Counted from the stretch's first letter, positions 38,388 to 48,687 are shown. The stretch: 51,807 nucleotides of DNA from Bacillus salipaludis (GCF_004358205.1 NZ_SMYO01000021.1:1-51807); one strand, 5' to 3'. The notes: generated by a model from the letters alone, not told the origin. Numbers and translations: made by a program.

Positions 38388-38562
38388 AAGCGAAAGCGCC
38401 TTCGGAACAAGCAGAGTTTGTTCCTGCGATGGTTATTCGAAGAAGCTTTCTTTAGTGTTCAGGGGCGACAAGTGCTGGAGGGCCTGACGGTGAAGTTTGT
38501 TCTTGACTTCATCGGTAGAACCGAAGCAACCTCGAGTCCCTAGGCGCTGTAGCTAGACGGTT
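38388..38562 (-). repeat. Family B repeat, copy 2 (inverted, about 175 bp)
   Basis: Reverse-strand partner of 17347-17550. Read on the minus strand it runs from GTCTAGCTACAGCGCC through GACTCGAGGTTGCTTC, GATGAAGTCAAGAACAAAC and TTCACCGTCAGG to GGCGCTTTCGCTTTTCTT. It fills most of the 317-base gap between yabT and tilS. Nothing else is seen in the first 110 bases of the gap except AT-rich sequence. Confidence 0.8.
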
Positions 38563-38592
38563 ATCAAAGTTAAAAAAAGAGGAAGAAGCAAT

Positions 38593-39978
38593 ATGTTGGA
38601 ACCGAAGGTAATGGAGTTTCTTAGCCGCCACTTCTTTTCATTAAAAAGTAAAAAAATCATTGTTGGTGTTTCAGGGGGACCTGATTCTCTTGCGCTACTA
38701 CATTTCCTTTGGGGGCAAAAGGATAAAAGAAACCTTTCGATTGTTGCGGCCCATGTCGACCATATGTTTCGCGGGCAAGAATCCCTCGATGATGCTTTAT
38801 TTGTCAAGGATTATTGTAAGCAGCACGATATTCCCTTTGAAATGTCCCGAATCAATATTCCACTGATAATGGAAAGAACAGGGAATAGCTCACAGGTCGC
38901 GGCTAGAGAGGAACGATATAAATTTTTTGAAACCATCATGGAAAAATACGACTATCCTTATTTGGCACTTGCGCACCATGGTGATGATCAAATTGAAACG
39001 ATGCTCATGCGAATGACAAGGGGGAGTACTGGAAAAGCGCGGGCTGGTATCCCCTTTACCCGTCCTTTTCATAGAGGTATGATTTTTCGCCCCTTTCTAA
39101 CCTTGACAAAGGAGGAGATTGAACAGTACTGCAGGGAAAATCAACTCACACCGCGTATAGACCCAAGTAATAAAAAAAGTATTTATAGCAGAAATAGATT
39201 TCGAAAAGAAGTTCTACCGTTTTTAAAGATGGAAAATCCAAATGTTCATGAACATTTTCAACGTTTTAGTGAAGATTTACAAAGTGACGAGGCATTTCTT
39301 CAGGAATTAACTGTCCAAAACATGAATAAAGTAATGACAATAAGGGAAAAGTCCAAAATTAGCATGGACATAAAACCGTTTCTTGATATGCCTTTACCTT
39401 TACAAAGGAGAGGTATTCAACTAATATTAAACTATCTTTACAAAGAAAAACCTGCATCTCTTTCTGCTGTACATATTGAACAGATTTTCTCAATCATTTA
39501 CCATTCAGGACCATCAGGAAAACTGAATTTCCCAAACGGACTGATGGTTATTAGGTCCTATCAGACCATGTCCTTCCAATTTGAGGATTCAAGTGTACAG
39601 AATTATTACTATGTAGTACACGATGATTCAAAGATTGATTTACCAGATGGGGGGAGTATCAGGGTTAAGCTTGTTCATAAAGAACCTTCAGAATATGACT
39701 CTAACTCGGCAATCTTTAATGCAGCAAGGATTAAGTGGCCGATTGTGATTCGGACAAGGAAAAATGGAGACCGAATGTCTTTAAAAGGAATGTCAGGAAC
39801 GAGGAAATTAAAGGATATATTCATTGATTATAAAGTTCCCCTTCAAGAACGGGACACTTGGCCGGTTATTACAGATGGAGACCATTCCATTATCTGGCTT
39901 CCTGGTTTAAAAAAATCAGCAATGGAAGGCACCGATTCCTCTGCAAAACAATATTTACTACTCACATATAAAACGTAA
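38593..39978 (+). CDS. tilS: tRNA(Ile)-lysidine synthase
   Basis: 461 residues; converts C34 of tRNA(Ile2) to lysidine so that it reads AUA. The N-type ATP pyrophosphatase loop SGGPDS is at 27-32, [10 protein letters not shown] and [15 protein letters not shown] follow, and the C-terminal domain (about 370-461) has the [20 protein letters not shown] motif. Essential in most bacteria. It is followed directly by hprT, as in many Bacilli. Confidence 0.96.
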   Translation: MLEPKVMEFLSRHFFSLKSKKIIVGVSGGPDSLALLHFLWGQKDKRNLSIVAAHVDHMFRGQESLDDALFVKDYCKQHDIPFEMSRINIPLIMERTGNSSQVAAREERYKFFETIMEKYDYPYLALAHHGDDQIETMLMRMTRGSTGKARAGIPFTRPFHRGMIFRPFLTLTKEEIEQYCRENQLTPRIDPSNKKSIYSRNRFRKEVLPFLKMENPNVHEHFQRFSEDLQSDEAFLQELTVQNMNKVMTIREKSKISMDIKPFLDMPLPLQRRGIQLILNYLYKEKPASLSAVHIEQIFSIIYHSGPSGKLNFPNGLMVIRSYQTMSFQFEDSSVQNYYYVVHDDSKIDLPDGGSIRVKLVHKEPSEYDSNSAIFNAARIKWPIVIRTRKNGDRMSLKGMSGTRKLKDIFIDYKVPLQERDTWPVITDGDHSIIWLPGLKKSAMEGTDSSAKQYLLLTYKT

Positions 39979-40004
39979 TGATTTTTCTAGGGGGCACAAG
40001 AAGA

Positions 40005-40550
40005 ATGAAACAAGATATTGAAAAGGTGTTAATTTCAGAAGAAGAAATTCAGGAAAAAGTCAGGGGATTAGGGGCAGAGCTTACCGAAGAATACAAAGAT
40101 CGTTTCCCGCTTGCCATCGGTGTTTTGAAAGGTGCTATGCCTTTTATGGCGGACTTATTAAAACATATGGATTGCTACCTTGAAATGGATTTCCTGGATG
40201 TATCCAGCTACGGTAACTCAATGACTTCCTCAGGAGAAGTGAAAATCCTTAAGGACTTAGATACTTCAGTTGAAGGAAGAGATATCTTAATTATTGAAGA
40301 TATTATCGATAGTGGACTTACATTAAGCTATTTAGTCGATCTTTTCCGTTATCGGAAGGCGAAGTCCATTAAAATTGTCACTTTGCTTGATAAACCAACA
40401 GGAAGGAAAAGTGATATTCAGGCAGATTATGTCGGATTTATTGTCCCGGATGCCTTTGTTGTGGGCTACGGATTGGACTATGCCGAGAAATACCGGAACC
40501 TTCCATATATTGGGGTTTTGAAACCTGAAGTATACAGTAACAACCTTTAA
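40005..40550 (+). CDS. hprT: Hypoxanthine-guanine phosphoribosyltransferase
   Basis: 181 residues; salvages hypoxanthine and guanine with PRPP to IMP and GMP. The PRPP motif is [14 protein letters not shown], and LLDKPTGRK and VVGYGLDY are conserved. The in-frame start at 39978 overlaps tilS, but ATG 40005 preceded by GGGGG matches the family. In B. subtilis HprT also partners FtsH and TilS in this operon. Confidence 0.96.
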   Translation: MKQDIEKVLISEEEIQEKVRGLGAELTEEYKDRFPLAIGVLKGAMPFMADLLKHMDCYLEMDFLDVSSYGNSMTSSGEVKILKDLDTSVEGRDILIIEDIIDSGLTLSYLVDLFRYRKAKSIKIVTLLDKPTGRKSDIQADYVGFIVPDAFVVGYGLDYAEKYRNLPYIGVLKPEVYSNNL

Positions 40551-40600
40551 GCAAAACTTAAGGAAGACATTCTTCAATGTCCTGAAGAAAGTGTAATTCC

Positions 40601-40630
40601 TTGAATTGGAATGATTTTCTATGATACTAT
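40601..40630 (+). promoter_or_regulatory. Sigma-A promoter of ftsH
   Basis: TTGAAT (40601-40606), 18 bases, TACTAT (40625-40630) with an upstream TGA (extended -10). Confidence 0.65.
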
Positions 40631-40667
40631 TTAATATAGTTTGTTTACCCGTGGGAGGAGGTAAGGG

Positions 40668-42617
40668 ATGAATCGGATTTTCCGTAATACCATCTTTTAT
40701 TTATTAATATTTTTAGTCATCATTGGTGTTGTCAGCTTCTTTAATGGAAGCAACGAGCCGACTGATCATATTTCATATGATAAGTTCGTTTCCCAATTAG
40801 AGAAGGGTGAAGTTAAGTCATTCTCCATGCAGCCTGAACGAGGTGTTTTTGAAGTTCGGGGACAGTTTAACGATGGAAAAGATAAAAACTTCTTAACCTA
40901 TATACCAAACAGTGAAAAAATTCTTGATCGAATTGACCGTGCAAAAACAACAAATGTGGATGTGTTGCCAGCTAAAGAAACTAGCGGATGGGTTACCTTC
41001 TTCACTTCCATTATTCCGTTTGTGATTATTTTTATCTTATTTTTCTTTTTATTGAACCAGGCACAGGGCGGCGGCAGCCGAGTTATGAATTTTGGTAAGA
41101 GCAAAGCCAAGCTCTATAACGATGATAAGAAAAAGGTTCGTTTTAGAGATGTAGCCGGTGCAGATGAAGAAAAACAAGAATTAGTCGAAGTAGTTGAGTT
41201 TTTAAAAGACCCTCGTAGATTTGCCGAACTTGGTGCCCGTATTCCAAAAGGGGTATTGCTTGTCGGACCTCCAGGGACAGGTAAAACGCTTCTTGCAAGG
41301 GCAACAGCTGGTGAAGCCGGCGTACCATTCTTTTCAATAAGTGGTTCTGACTTTGTTGAAATGTTTGTTGGGGTCGGTGCATCTCGTGTTCGTGATTTGT
41401 TTGAAAATGCGAAGAAAAATGCTCCGTGTATCATTTTCATTGACGAGATTGATGCGGTAGGCCGTCAGCGTGGTGCTGGATTAGGCGGTGGCCATGACGA
41501 GCGTGAGCAAACCTTGAACCAATTGCTTGTTGAAATGGACGGCTTTGGTGCAAATGAAGGAATTATAATTATTGCTGCAACAAACCGTGCAGATATTTTG
41601 GACCCTGCGTTACTTCGTCCAGGCCGTTTTGACCGTCAAATTACTGTTGATCGTCCGGATGTTATTGGACGTGAGGCAGTACTTAAAGTCCATGCACGCA
41701 ATAAACCATTAGATGATTCTGTAAACTTGAAAAACATTGCTATGCGTACACCGGGCTTTTCAGGTGCAGATTTAGAGAATTTATTAAATGAGGCCGCCTT
41801 AGTTGCAGCCCGTGCAAATAAGAAAAAAATCGATATGGAAGATATCGATGAAGCAACGGATCGGGTAATTGCTGGTCCTGCTAAAAAGAGCCGTGTTATT
41901 TCTGAAAAAGAACGCAATATTGTAGCATTCCATGAGAGTGGTCATACAGTGATTGGTTTAGTTTTAGATGAAGCAGACATGGTCCATAAGGTTACAATTG
42001 TTCCACGTGGGCAAGCTGGCGGCTATGCTGTAATGCTTCCACGAGAAGACCGCTACTTTATGACAAAGCCTGAGTTGCTTGATAAAATTACCGGTTTGTT
42101 GGGTGGCCGAGTTGCTGAAGAGATTGTATTTGGTGAGGTAAGTACAGGCGCGCACAATGACTTCCAACGTGCTACAGGGATTGCGCGAAGAATGGTTACT
42201 GAGTTTGGAATGAGTGATAAGCTCGGTCCATTGCAATTTGGTCAAGCGCAAGGACAGGTATTCTTGGGGCGTGACCTGCACAATGAGCAAAATTATTCTG
42301 ACGCAATTGCTTACGAAATCGACCTTGAAATTCAACGAATTATTAAAGAGTGTTATGAGAGAGCGAGAACGATTCTAACGGAAAATCGTGATAAGTTAAA
42401 TCTTATTGCCAATACTCTTCTTGAGGTCGAAACCCTTGTTGCTGAACAAATCAAATATTTGGTTGAAAACGGAAAGATGCCTGATAGTTCCGTGGCTCTT
42501 GAAAGTGTTCATATTGGTCCGAAAAAAGTGGAGGATGTAAAAGTAAACATCAACACCAAAAAGGACGAACAAGTTGACCTAACAAAAACAGATGATCCTG
42601 ATAACGAGCAAAAGTAA
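40668..42617 (+). CDS. ftsH: ATP-dependent zinc metalloprotease FtsH
   Basis: 649-residue membrane-anchored AAA+ protease that removes damaged membrane proteins and, in B. subtilis, the Spo0A inhibitors and SpoVM. Two spans (about 5-24 and 110-131) flank a short extracellular domain; Walker A GPPGTGKT (near 200) and [14 protein letters not shown] follow, and the zinc site HESGH is at 422-426. The C-terminal tail is charged. A strong AGGAGG site precedes the ATG, and a terminator follows. Confidence 0.97.
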   Translation: MNRIFRNTIFYLLIFLVIIGVVSFFNGSNEPTDHISYDKFVSQLEKGEVKSFSMQPERGVFEVRGQFNDGKDKNFLTYIPNSEKILDRIDRAKTTNVDVLPAKETSGWVTFFTSIIPFVIIFILFFFLLNQAQGGGSRVMNFGKSKAKLYNDDKKKVRFRDVAGADEEKQELVEVVEFLKDPRRFAELGARIPKGVLLVGPPGTGKTLLARATAGEAGVPFFSISGSDFVEMFVGVGASRVRDLFENAKKNAPCIIFIDEIDAVGRQRGAGLGGGHDEREQTLNQLLVEMDGFGANEGIIIIAATNRADILDPALLRPGRFDRQITVDRPDVIGREAVLKVHARNKPLDDSVNLKNIAMRTPGFSGADLENLLNEAALVAARANKKKIDMEDIDEATDRVIAGPAKKSRVISEKERNIVAFHESGHTVIGLVLDEADMVHKVTIVPRGQAGGYAVMLPREDRYFMTKPELLDKITGLLGGRVAEEIVFGEVSTGAHNDFQRATGIARRMVTEFGMSDKLGPLQFGQAQGQVFLGRDLHNEQNYSDAIAYEIDLEIQRIIKECYERARTILTENRDKLNLIANTLLEVETLVAEQIKYLVENGKMPDSSVALESVHIGPKKVEDVKVNINTKKDEQVDLTKTDDPDNEQK

Positions 42618-42624
42618 ATAAGAA

Positions 42625-42656
42625 AAAGAGTGCTTCCTATGAAGCACTCTTTTTTG
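42625..42656 (+). terminator. ftsH terminator
   Basis: AAAGAGTGCTTC (42625-42636) pairs perfectly with GAAGCACTCTTT (42641-42652). Its T tail forms part of the 8-base direct repeat at the edge of the family A element. Confidence 0.85.
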
Positions 42657-42658
42657 TT

Positions 42659-42841
42659 GGCTATGTAAAAGAACAATGTTGATTTTTAAACAAAGTTGAT
42701 TGGAGCGGAAGGCACGAAGACCCCTGTGGGAGTACGGGGTAGAGGAGACCCCACAGGAGCAAAGCGACGAGGAGGCTCCCTAGACCGTCCACGAACCGCT
42801 TGTGCCTGGAGTGGAAATCAACAACCAAGTTTAACAGAGCC
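42659..42841 (+). repeat. Family A element, copy 2 (MITE-like, 183 bp)
   Basis: Same length and almost the same sequence as 3391-3573. The terminal repeats are GGCTATGTAAAA at the start and TTTAACAGAGCC at the end. An 8-base direct repeat TTTTTGTT flanks it (42651-42658 and 42842-42849). It has inserted in the T tail of the ftsH terminator, between ftsH and coaX. Confidence 0.9.
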
Positions 42842-42991
42842 TTTTTGTTATAACTTTAGGTAAGTCAACCAAGCCTCTTGAAACGTCCATAAGGACTCGC
42901 AAACGACGAGTTTTCTTTACATGACCTAACATAATTATGTTATTATGTTTTCAGTGTGAGAAATGATAAATCTGTAAAGTGAGTGATAGAT
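42842..42991. other. Upstream region of coaX
   Basis: Holds the right target duplication of the family A element, a weak ACTCG/CGAGT hairpin (around 42896-42912) before a T-rich stretch, and an AT-rich segment with TATTAT-like hexamers near 42939-42946. I cannot assign a convincing -35, so the coaX promoter is not resolved. Confidence 0.4.
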
Positions 42992-43777
42992 TTGATTTTT
43001 GTCTTTGATGTGGGGAATACAAATATTGTATTGGGTGTTTATGAGGAGGATGAACTAAAATATCACTGGCGGATTGAAACGAATCGCAATCGTACAGAAG
43101 ATGAATTCGGAATGATCATCAAATCCTTGTTTGACCACTCAAAATTAAGTTTTTCAAAAATTGACGGAATCATTATCTCTTCTGTTGTTCCACCAATTAT
43201 GTTTGCATTAGAGCGGATGTGTCAAAAATATTTCCATATAAAGCCGCTTGTAGTGGGGCCGGGAATCAAAACTGGGCTTAATATTAAATATGAAAACCCA
43301 AGGGAAGTAGGAGCTGACAGGATTGTAAATGCAGTTGCGGCGATTCACGAATATGGAAGTCCACTTATTATTGTTGATTTTGGAACGGCAACTACTTATT
43401 GCTATGTAAATGAAGAGCGTCAATATATGGGAGGGGCGATTGCTCCTGGAGTAGGTATTTCAACAGAGGCCCTTTACTCAAGAGCTGCGAAGCTTCCGAG
43501 AATTGAAATAGCACGTCCGGAAGGGGTTATTGGGAAAAATACAGTTGCAGCCATGCAGGCTGGTATTGTTTATGGGTATGTTGGTCAAGTTGAGGGTATT
43601 GTAAGAAGGATGATCGAGCAAAGTGAAAAAAAGCCAACGGTTATTGCTACTGGGGGGTTATCTAATTTAATTGCTCAGGAATCAAAGATTATTGACATTG
43701 TTGACCCATTTTTAACTTTAAAGGGACTGCAGTTAATCTATAAACGAAATATAGATTCGTTTCACCATAACAACTAG
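42992..43777 (+). CDS. coaX: Type III pantothenate kinase
   Basis: 261 residues; phosphorylates pantothenate, the first step to coenzyme A. ASKHA-fold marks: [15 protein letters not shown] at the N-terminus, [22 protein letters not shown] and [11 protein letters not shown] 42992 is chosen over GTG 42983 because the DVGNTN motif then lies at the usual distance, but the ribosome binding site (AGTGAGTGA) is weak. It lies 14 bases upstream of hslO. Confidence 0.95.
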   Translation: MIFVFDVGNTNIVLGVYEEDELKYHWRIETNRNRTEDEFGMIIKSLFDHSKLSFSKIDGIIISSVVPPIMFALERMCQKYFHIKPLVVGPGIKTGLNIKYENPREVGADRIVNAVAAIHEYGSPLIIVDFGTATTYCYVNEERQYMGGAIAPGVGISTEALYSRAAKLPRIEIARPEGVIGKNTVAAMQAGIVYGYVGQVEGIVRRMIEQSEKKPTVIATGGLSNLIAQESKIIDIVDPFLTLKGLQLIYKRNIDSFHHNN

Positions 43778-43791
43778 AGGGGAGTCTGAAA

Positions 43792-44670
43792 ATGAACGAT
43801 TATCTTGTAAAAGCACTTGCCTTTGACGGGCACGTACGTGCATATGCTGTTCGTACAACGGACATTGTGAGTGAAGCACAGCGCCGGCACGATACATGGA
43901 GAACTGCCTCTGCAGCATTAGGGAGATCCCTTACAGCTGGAGTCATGATGGGGGCGATGCTAAAGGGCGAAGAAAAATTAACCATTAAAATTGAAGGGGA
44001 CGGCCCGTTAGGACCAATTCTTGTTGACAGTAATGCCAAAGGAGAGGTCCGCGGATATGTAACGCATCCCCATGTTGACTTTGAAGCGAATGCCCATGGA
44101 AAGCTTGATGTCCGCCGTGCGGTCGGCACTGCAGGGTCATTAACGGTTATTAAGGATATTGGTCTCCGCGACTTTTTCTCTGGACAGGTTCCGCTTGTTT
44201 CAGGAGAATTAGGGGAGGATTTCACCTACTACTTTGCTACTTCCGAGCAAATTCCATCTTCAGTCGGTGTAGGCGTTTTGGTGAATCCGGACGACTCGAT
44301 TTTAGCTGCTGGAGGGTTTATTCTTCAATTAATGCCAGGAATTGAAGATGCAGCGATAACAAAAATGGAAGAACGATTAAAAACGATACCGCCTGTTTCT
44401 AAATTAATTGAAAAGGGGCTTACCCCTGAAGAAATCTTAGGAGAACTCTTTGGTGATGAGCCCGTTAATATCCTGGAAAATATGCCAGTAAAATTCCAAT
44501 GTACATGCTCAAAAGAGCGATTCTCTAATGCCATACTCGGATTAGGTACTGCTGAAATTACTGCAATGATTGAAGAAGATGGACAAGCTGAAGCACATTG
44601 TCATTTCTGCAATGAAAAGTATCTTTTTACAAAAGAAGAATTGGAAGAACTAAACAGGCGGGCAAAATAA
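43792..44670 (+). CDS. hslO: Redox-regulated chaperone Hsp33
   Basis: 292 residues; a holdase switched on by oxidation. The four zinc cysteines C237, C239, C270 and C273 (CTC and CHFC) are present in the C-terminal switch domain. The core has [21 protein letters not shown] substrate-binding segments and [10 protein letters not shown]. The start has GAGGGGAG upstream. Third gene of a coaX-hslO-yacD run. Confidence 0.95.
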   Translation: MNDYLVKALAFDGHVRAYAVRTTDIVSEAQRRHDTWRTASAALGRSLTAGVMMGAMLKGEEKLTIKIEGDGPLGPILVDSNAKGEVRGYVTHPHVDFEANAHGKLDVRRAVGTAGSLTVIKDIGLRDFFSGQVPLVSGELGEDFTYYFATSEQIPSSVGVGVLVNPDDSILAAGGFILQLMPGIEDAAITKMEERLKTIPPVSKLIEKGLTPEEILGELFGDEPVNILENMPVKFQCTCSKERFSNAILGLGTAEITAMIEEDGQAEAHCHFCNEKYLFTKEELEELNRRAK

Positions 44671-44693
44671 GCAGGGGCATTGGGGGAAAAAAG

Positions 44694-45593
44694 TTGAGGA
44701 GAAAGCAACTCTGGTTTTTAATCGCTGCCCTAATTATGGTTAATTGCTTAACAATAGCCTTTTTTCTCGCAAAAGGGAATACGGCAAATGGAGCCGGCTT
44801 AAAAAAAGATGTCGTGGCAACGGTAGGGAAAAAGGGGATTTTAAGGCAGGATTGGCTGAATGAATTAGAAGCACGGTATGGTAAAGATGTGCTAAAAGAT
44901 ATGATTGATCAAAAGGTCATTAAAGAAATGGCAAAAAAGTATAAAATAACGGTTTCTAATCAGGATGTCGAAAGGGAATTTAGAATGATTCAAACCACTT
45001 ATCGTTCATCCAACGAAAAAAAGCAGGAAGACGAGAAAAGGTGGAAAGAACAAATTCGGAATAGTTTATTGCTCGAAGAAATCTTGACAAAGGACGTTGC
45101 CGTTTCTGATCAGGAAAGGAAAAACTATTTTAACCAGAATAAAGACCTGTTTGATATCCCGTCTGCCTTTCATTTGTCTCAGATTATCGTAAAAACAGAA
45201 GCGGAAGCAGAAAAATCATTAAAGGAGCTTTCGCAGGGGTCAAGCTTTTCAACGATGGCAATGGAGCGCTCTATCGATGAATTCTCTGCTAATGATGGTG
45301 GAGATATTGGGTACATAACAGAGGATGATGACCGTTATCCTTTGGAATATGTTCTAACCGCGAAAACATTAAAAGCCGGGGAATGGAGTAAGCCTGTTAA
45401 GGTGGAACAAGGTTATGCAATCATTAAGTTAGAAGGTAAAATAAAAGGGGAATCGTATTCTTATCAAGAAGTAAAAGAGGAAATCCGCCGGCAAATTGCC
45501 CTCGAACAAATGAAGGTGCCAGCATCAGCTAGAACTTTTTGGGATGAGGCGAAGGTAAGCTGGTTCTACGGAAAAGAAAAATCAAACGACTAA
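44694..45593 (+). CDS. yacD: YacD, PrsA-like peptidyl-prolyl isomerase
   Basis: 299 residues. An N-terminal span (about 5-27, LWFLIAALIMVNCLTIAFFL) has no lipobox cysteine, unlike PrsA. A SurA-N-like part follows, then a parvulin domain (about 150-245, FHLSQIIVKTEAEAEKSL and GGDIGYITED). By family it is a foldase or isomerase on the outer side of the membrane; its clients are unknown. The start is TTG 44694 with a G-rich site. A terminator follows. Confidence 0.87.
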   Translation: MRRKQLWFLIAALIMVNCLTIAFFLAKGNTANGAGLKKDVVATVGKKGILRQDWLNELEARYGKDVLKDMIDQKVIKEMAKKYKITVSNQDVEREFRMIQTTYRSSNEKKQEDEKRWKEQIRNSLLLEEILTKDVAVSDQERKNYFNQNKDLFDIPSAFHLSQIIVKTEAEAEKSLKELSQGSSFSTMAMERSIDEFSANDGGDIGYITEDDDRYPLEYVLTAKTLKAGEWSKPVKVEQGYAIIKLEGKIKGESYSYQEVKEEIRRQIALEQMKVPASARTFWDEAKVSWFYGKEKSND

Positions 45594-45622
45594 CCACAGA
45601 AAATAATTTTCTGTGGTTTTTG
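45592..45622 (+). terminator. yacD terminator
   Basis: AACCACAGAAAA (45592-45603) pairs with TTTTCTGTGGTT (45607-45618), followed by Ts. Very strong stem. Confidence 0.85.
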
Positions 45623-45660
45623 CATTCATAAAATTTTAACAATTTCGTGAATGAAATCAA

Positions 45661-45689
45661 TTGACAAAAGGAGCCTGAAACTGTTAAAT
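45661..45689 (+). promoter_or_regulatory. cysK promoter
   Basis: Perfect TTGACA (45661-45666), 17 bases, TTAAAT (45684-45689). The downstream stretch with AATAAAAATACTCGGAATAG (45704-45723) carries a GGAAT block like those in CymR sites; CymR control is only an inference. Confidence 0.6.
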
Positions 45690-45741
45690 TGTTTATAAAT
45701 CCAATAAAAATACTCGGAATAGAGAGCTGGGGGTAAGTATA

Positions 45742-46665
45742 ATGGTTCGTGTTGCAAATTCAGTTGCCGGATTAATCGGTCAAACACCAATTGTAAAATT
45801 AAACAGATTAGTAGATGAGAACAGTGCAGAAGTTTATCTGAAATTAGAGTATTTTAACCCTGGAAGCAGCGTTAAAGATCGTATTGGTTTAGCGATGATT
45901 GAGGCTGCAGAAGAACAAGGTCTTATTGCACCAGGAAGAGATACTATTATCGAACCAACAAGTGGAAACACTGGTATTGGTCTTGCGATGGTTGCTGCTG
46001 CAAAAGGATATAAAGCTATTTTTGTAATGCCTGAGACAATGAGTTTAGAAAGAAGAAATCTTCTTCGTGCATACGGTGCAGAGCTTGTATTAACACCTGG
46101 GCCGGAAGGAATGAAAGGTGCTATCGCAAGAGCTGAAGCGCTCGCTGCAGAACACGGATATTTTGTGCCGCAGCAATTCCAAAATCAAGCAAATCCAGAG
46201 GTTCACAAACGTACTACAGGACCTGAAATCGTAGCGCAAATGGAGCAGTTAGATGGCTTCGTTTCTGGAATTGGTACTGGCGGAACCATCACTGGTGCTG
46301 GAAGCGTTCTTCGTGAACATTATCCAAATATTAAAATTTATGCGGTTGAACCAAAAGATTCAGCTATTTTATCAGGTGGAAAACCAGGGCCTCACAAGCT
46401 TCAAGGTCTTGGTGCCGGATTTGTACCTGACACATTAAACACAGATATTTATGATGAAGTGATTCAAATTACAACAGAAGAGGCATTCGAATATGCTCGC
46501 CGTGCGGCCAGAGAAGAAGGCATCCTTGGTGGTATTTCTTCAGGTGCGGCAATCGCTGCGGCGGTCAAAGCTGCAAAAGAGCTTGGAAAAGGGAAAAAGG
46601 TTTTAGCAATTATTCCTGATAATGGGGAGCGCTACCTAAGTACACCACTTTACCAGCTTGACTAA
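45742..46665 (+). CDS. cysK: Cysteine synthase (O-acetylserine sulfhydrylase)
   Basis: 307-residue PLP enzyme that makes cysteine from O-acetylserine and sulfide. The PLP lysine is K45 in [24 protein letters not shown] is the substrate loop and [10 protein letters not shown] the phosphate loop. In B. subtilis CysK also affects CymR activity. It is a single-gene unit, with a promoter and a terminator. In B. subtilis pabB-pabA-pabC come next; here folP follows directly. Confidence 0.97.
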   Translation: MVRVANSVAGLIGQTPIVKLNRLVDENSAEVYLKLEYFNPGSSVKDRIGLAMIEAAEEQGLIAPGRDTIIEPTSGNTGIGLAMVAAAKGYKAIFVMPETMSLERRNLLRAYGAELVLTPGPEGMKGAIARAEALAAEHGYFVPQQFQNQANPEVHKRTTGPEIVAQMEQLDGFVSGIGTGGTITGAGSVLREHYPNIKIYAVEPKDSAILSGGKPGPHKLQGLGAGFVPDTLNTDIYDEVIQITTEEAFEYARRAAREEGILGGISSGAAIAAAVKAAKELGKGKKVLAIIPDNGERYLSTPLYQLD

Positions 46666-46676
46666 CTGTTAAATCC

Positions 46677-46716
46677 AATAAGGTGATGGCTACATTAGCC
46701 ACACCTTATTTTTTTG
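46677..46716 (+). terminator. cysK terminator
   Basis: AATAAGGTG (46677-46685) pairs with CACCTTATT (46702-46710), with an inner TGGCT/AGCCA stem, then T6. Confidence 0.85.
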
Positions 46717-46795
46717 CACTGATATTAAAAATTCGTGTATGATAATGACAGCATATTAAACCAAAGAAATGAGAATCATCATGGAGGATAACAGA

Positions 46796-47641
46796 ATGAA
46801 TAAAGCTGGGATACAAAAAATTGAATGTGGAAAGCATACACTAGACTTTGGTCAAAAAACCATGATCATGGGTGTTTTAAATATTACACCCGATTCATTC
46901 TCTGATGGCGGAAAATTTAATGATCTGAATAAGGCATTAGAGCATGCTTATGAAATGGTCCAAAATGGAGCAGATATCATTGATATTGGCGGTGAATCAA
47001 CACGCCCTGGTTATGAAGTCATTTCTGAAGATGAAGAAATTGAAAGAGTCGTTCCTATTATTGATGCGATATCCAAGCAGATTCCTGTTCCGATCTCCAT
47101 CGATACGTATAAAGCAAGAGTAGCTGAGCAGGCCCTTAAAGCAGGAGCTCATATCATTAATGATATTTGGGGAGCAAAGGCTGATGAAAAAATGGCTGGG
47201 GTAGCTGCACAGTTTGATGTACCTATCATTCTGCAACATAATCGCAATGAACGGAATTATAATAATTTTATTCGGGATGTTATGAACGATCTATTTGAAA
47301 GCATTTCAATTGTAAAAAAAGCAGGGGTTCGTGATGAGATGATTATTTTGGATCCCGGTATAGGTTTTGCGAAGAATTACCAAGAAAATCTAGAGATGAT
47401 GAGGGAACTAGAAACATTAACATCCATCGGATATCCAGTCTTATTGGGAACCTCACGAAAAAGAATGATTGGAGAAGCCTTGGATTTGCCAGTTAATGAA
47501 AGACTGGAAGGCACTGGAGCAACCGTTTGTTTTGGAATTCAGAAAGGGTGTCATATTGTCAGGGTTCATGATGTAAAAGAAATGAGCAGGATGGCAAAAA
47601 TGATGGATGTGCTCATGGGAAAGGGGAATGTCCTTGGATAA
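46796..47641 (+). CDS. folP: Dihydropteroate synthase
   Basis: 281 residues; condenses pterin pyrophosphate with p-aminobenzoate, and is the sulfonamide target (sul in B. subtilis). TIM-barrel motifs: GVLNITPDSFSDGG, DIGGESTRPG, IILDPGIGFAK and LLGTSRKRMIG. ATG 46796 has GGAGG at 46783-46787. It is first in the folP-folB-folK-yazB-dusB run and overlaps folB. The p-aminobenzoate genes usually upstream are absent. Confidence 0.96.
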   Translation: MNKAGIQKIECGKHTLDFGQKTMIMGVLNITPDSFSDGGKFNDLNKALEHAYEMVQNGADIIDIGGESTRPGYEVISEDEEIERVVPIIDAISKQIPVPISIDTYKARVAEQALKAGAHIINDIWGAKADEKMAGVAAQFDVPIILQHNRNERNYNNFIRDVMNDLFESISIVKKAGVRDEMIILDPGIGFAKNYQENLEMMRELETLTSIGYPVLLGTSRKRMIGEALDLPVNERLEGTGATVCFGIQKGCHIVRVHDVKEMSRMAKMMDVLMGKGNVLG

Positions 47642-47993
47642 AATATATTTAAATCAAATGGAGTTTTATGGTTATCATGGCGTTTTTCCCGAAGAAAATC
47701 GGCTCGGTCAGCGTTTCATCGTTGATTTAATCATTTCCTTGGATTTAAAAAAGGCTGGGGAAACGGATGAACTAGAGTATTCGGTCCATTATGGTGAGCT
47801 TTTTCAATTATGCCAAAAAATCGTTGAGGGAGAGCCCTATAAGCTTTTGGAAACTGTTGCGGAAAACATTGCAGCGAGTGTGTTAAAGGAGTTCGTCCTT
47901 GTTAATGATGTAACGGTAAAAATGATAAAACCTGACCCACCAATTCCAGGCCATTACAAGTCTGTTGCAGTAGAAATTACAAGGAGAAGATAA
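47634..47993 (+). CDS. folB: Dihydroneopterin aldolase
   Basis: 119 residues; cleaves dihydroneopterin to hydroxymethyl-dihydropterin and glycolaldehyde. Conserved MEFYGYHGVFPEEN, the FYGYHG start and the IKPDPPIPGHYKSVAVEI end. TTG 47634 is chosen: GGGG lies seven bases before it, the family begins MDK, and the length fits; ATG 47628 is only one base after the G block. It overlaps folP and touches folK. Confidence 0.94.
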   Translation: MDKIYLNQMEFYGYHGVFPEENRLGQRFIVDLIISLDLKKAGETDELEYSVHYGELFQLCQKIVEGEPYKLLETVAENIAASVLKEFVLVNDVTVKMIKPDPPIPGHYKSVAVEITRRR

Positions 47994-48523
47994 TGGTGGA
48001 AAATACAGCATTTATTGCCCTTGGCTCAAACATGGGAAACCGATATGATTATTTAGGACAAGCTATTAAGCTTTTGTCAGATGTTCCAAAAATAGAGTTA
48101 GTAAATTGTTCCTCTGTTTATGAAACAGATCCGGTTGGCTATGAGGATCAGGATTTATTTTTGAATATGGTAATCGAGATAAAGACTGAGTTCAACGCCT
48201 ATGAACTATTAGATATCTGTTTAAAAACAGAGCAGCAACTTGGAAGAAAGCGGGAGATAAAATGGGGGCCAAGAACAATAGACCTTGACATTCTCATGTA
48301 TAATCAAGAAAATATTGAAACAGAGAACCTCATCGTCCCTCATCCCCGAATGCATGAAAGGGCATTTGTTATCGTACCGTTATTGGAGATTCAGCCAGAC
48401 ATGATCATTCCAGGGATGGAAAAACCACTTCAAACATCATTAGATGAATTACCTGATAAAGAAGGAGTCCGGATATGGAAGCGGAAAAATGGGGAAGACG
48501 CATTCGAGCCTATCGGAAGCTAA
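47993..48523 (+). CDS. folK: 2-amino-4-hydroxy-6-hydroxymethyldihydropteridine pyrophosphokinase
   Basis: 176 residues; puts a pyrophosphate on the pterin alcohol for FolP. Conserved ALGSNMGNR, YETDPVGYEDQDLFLN, the RKREIKWGPRTIDLDILM motif and PHPRMHERAFV. AAGGAG precedes the ATG, and its last 49 bases overlap yazB in another frame. Confidence 0.96.
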   Translation: MVENTAFIALGSNMGNRYDYLGQAIKLLSDVPKIELVNCSSVYETDPVGYEDQDLFLNMVIEIKTEFNAYELLDICLKTEQQLGRKREIKWGPRTIDLDILMYNQENIETENLIVPHPRMHERAFVIVPLLEIQPDMIIPGMEKPLQTSLDELPDKEGVRIWKRKNGEDAFEPIGS

Positions 48524-48687
48524 AGGGATTTACACAGGAGAGCTTTTCGAAGGAATTAGGTGTTTCAGTATCAATTTTGGGAGAGATTGAGAGAGGCAAT
48601 CGGCTTCCGCCAAGCGATTTGCTGACCAGAATTGCTCAATCCTTAAATATAACGATTGATGAATTAGCGCCGCCAAAAGAGACATAG
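48475..48687 (+). CDS. yazB: YazB, XRE-family helix-turn-helix protein
   Basis: 70 residues forming one Cro/CI-type helix-turn-helix (RIRAYRKLKGFTQESFSKEL, then VSVSILGEIERGNRLPP). It is present in the folate cluster of many Bacilli; its target is unknown. AAGGAG lies inside folK and gives ATG 48475 a good site. The 49-base overlap with folK is conserved, which argues that it is real. Confidence 0.88.
   Translation: MEAEKWGRRIRAYRKLKGFTQESFSKELGVSVSILGEIERGNRLPPSDLLTRIAQSLNITIDELAPPKET

Noticed and set aside
41999..42014. TGTTCCACGTG inside ftsH as a second parS
   Set aside because: The right half (GGCAA in place of AAACA) breaks the palindrome; 12 of 16 bases match, and it is protein-coding.
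42896..42912. ACTCG/CGAGT hairpin before coaX as a terminator or riboswitch
   Set aside because: The stem has only five pairs and the T run is broken; no gene lies close upstream that would need it.
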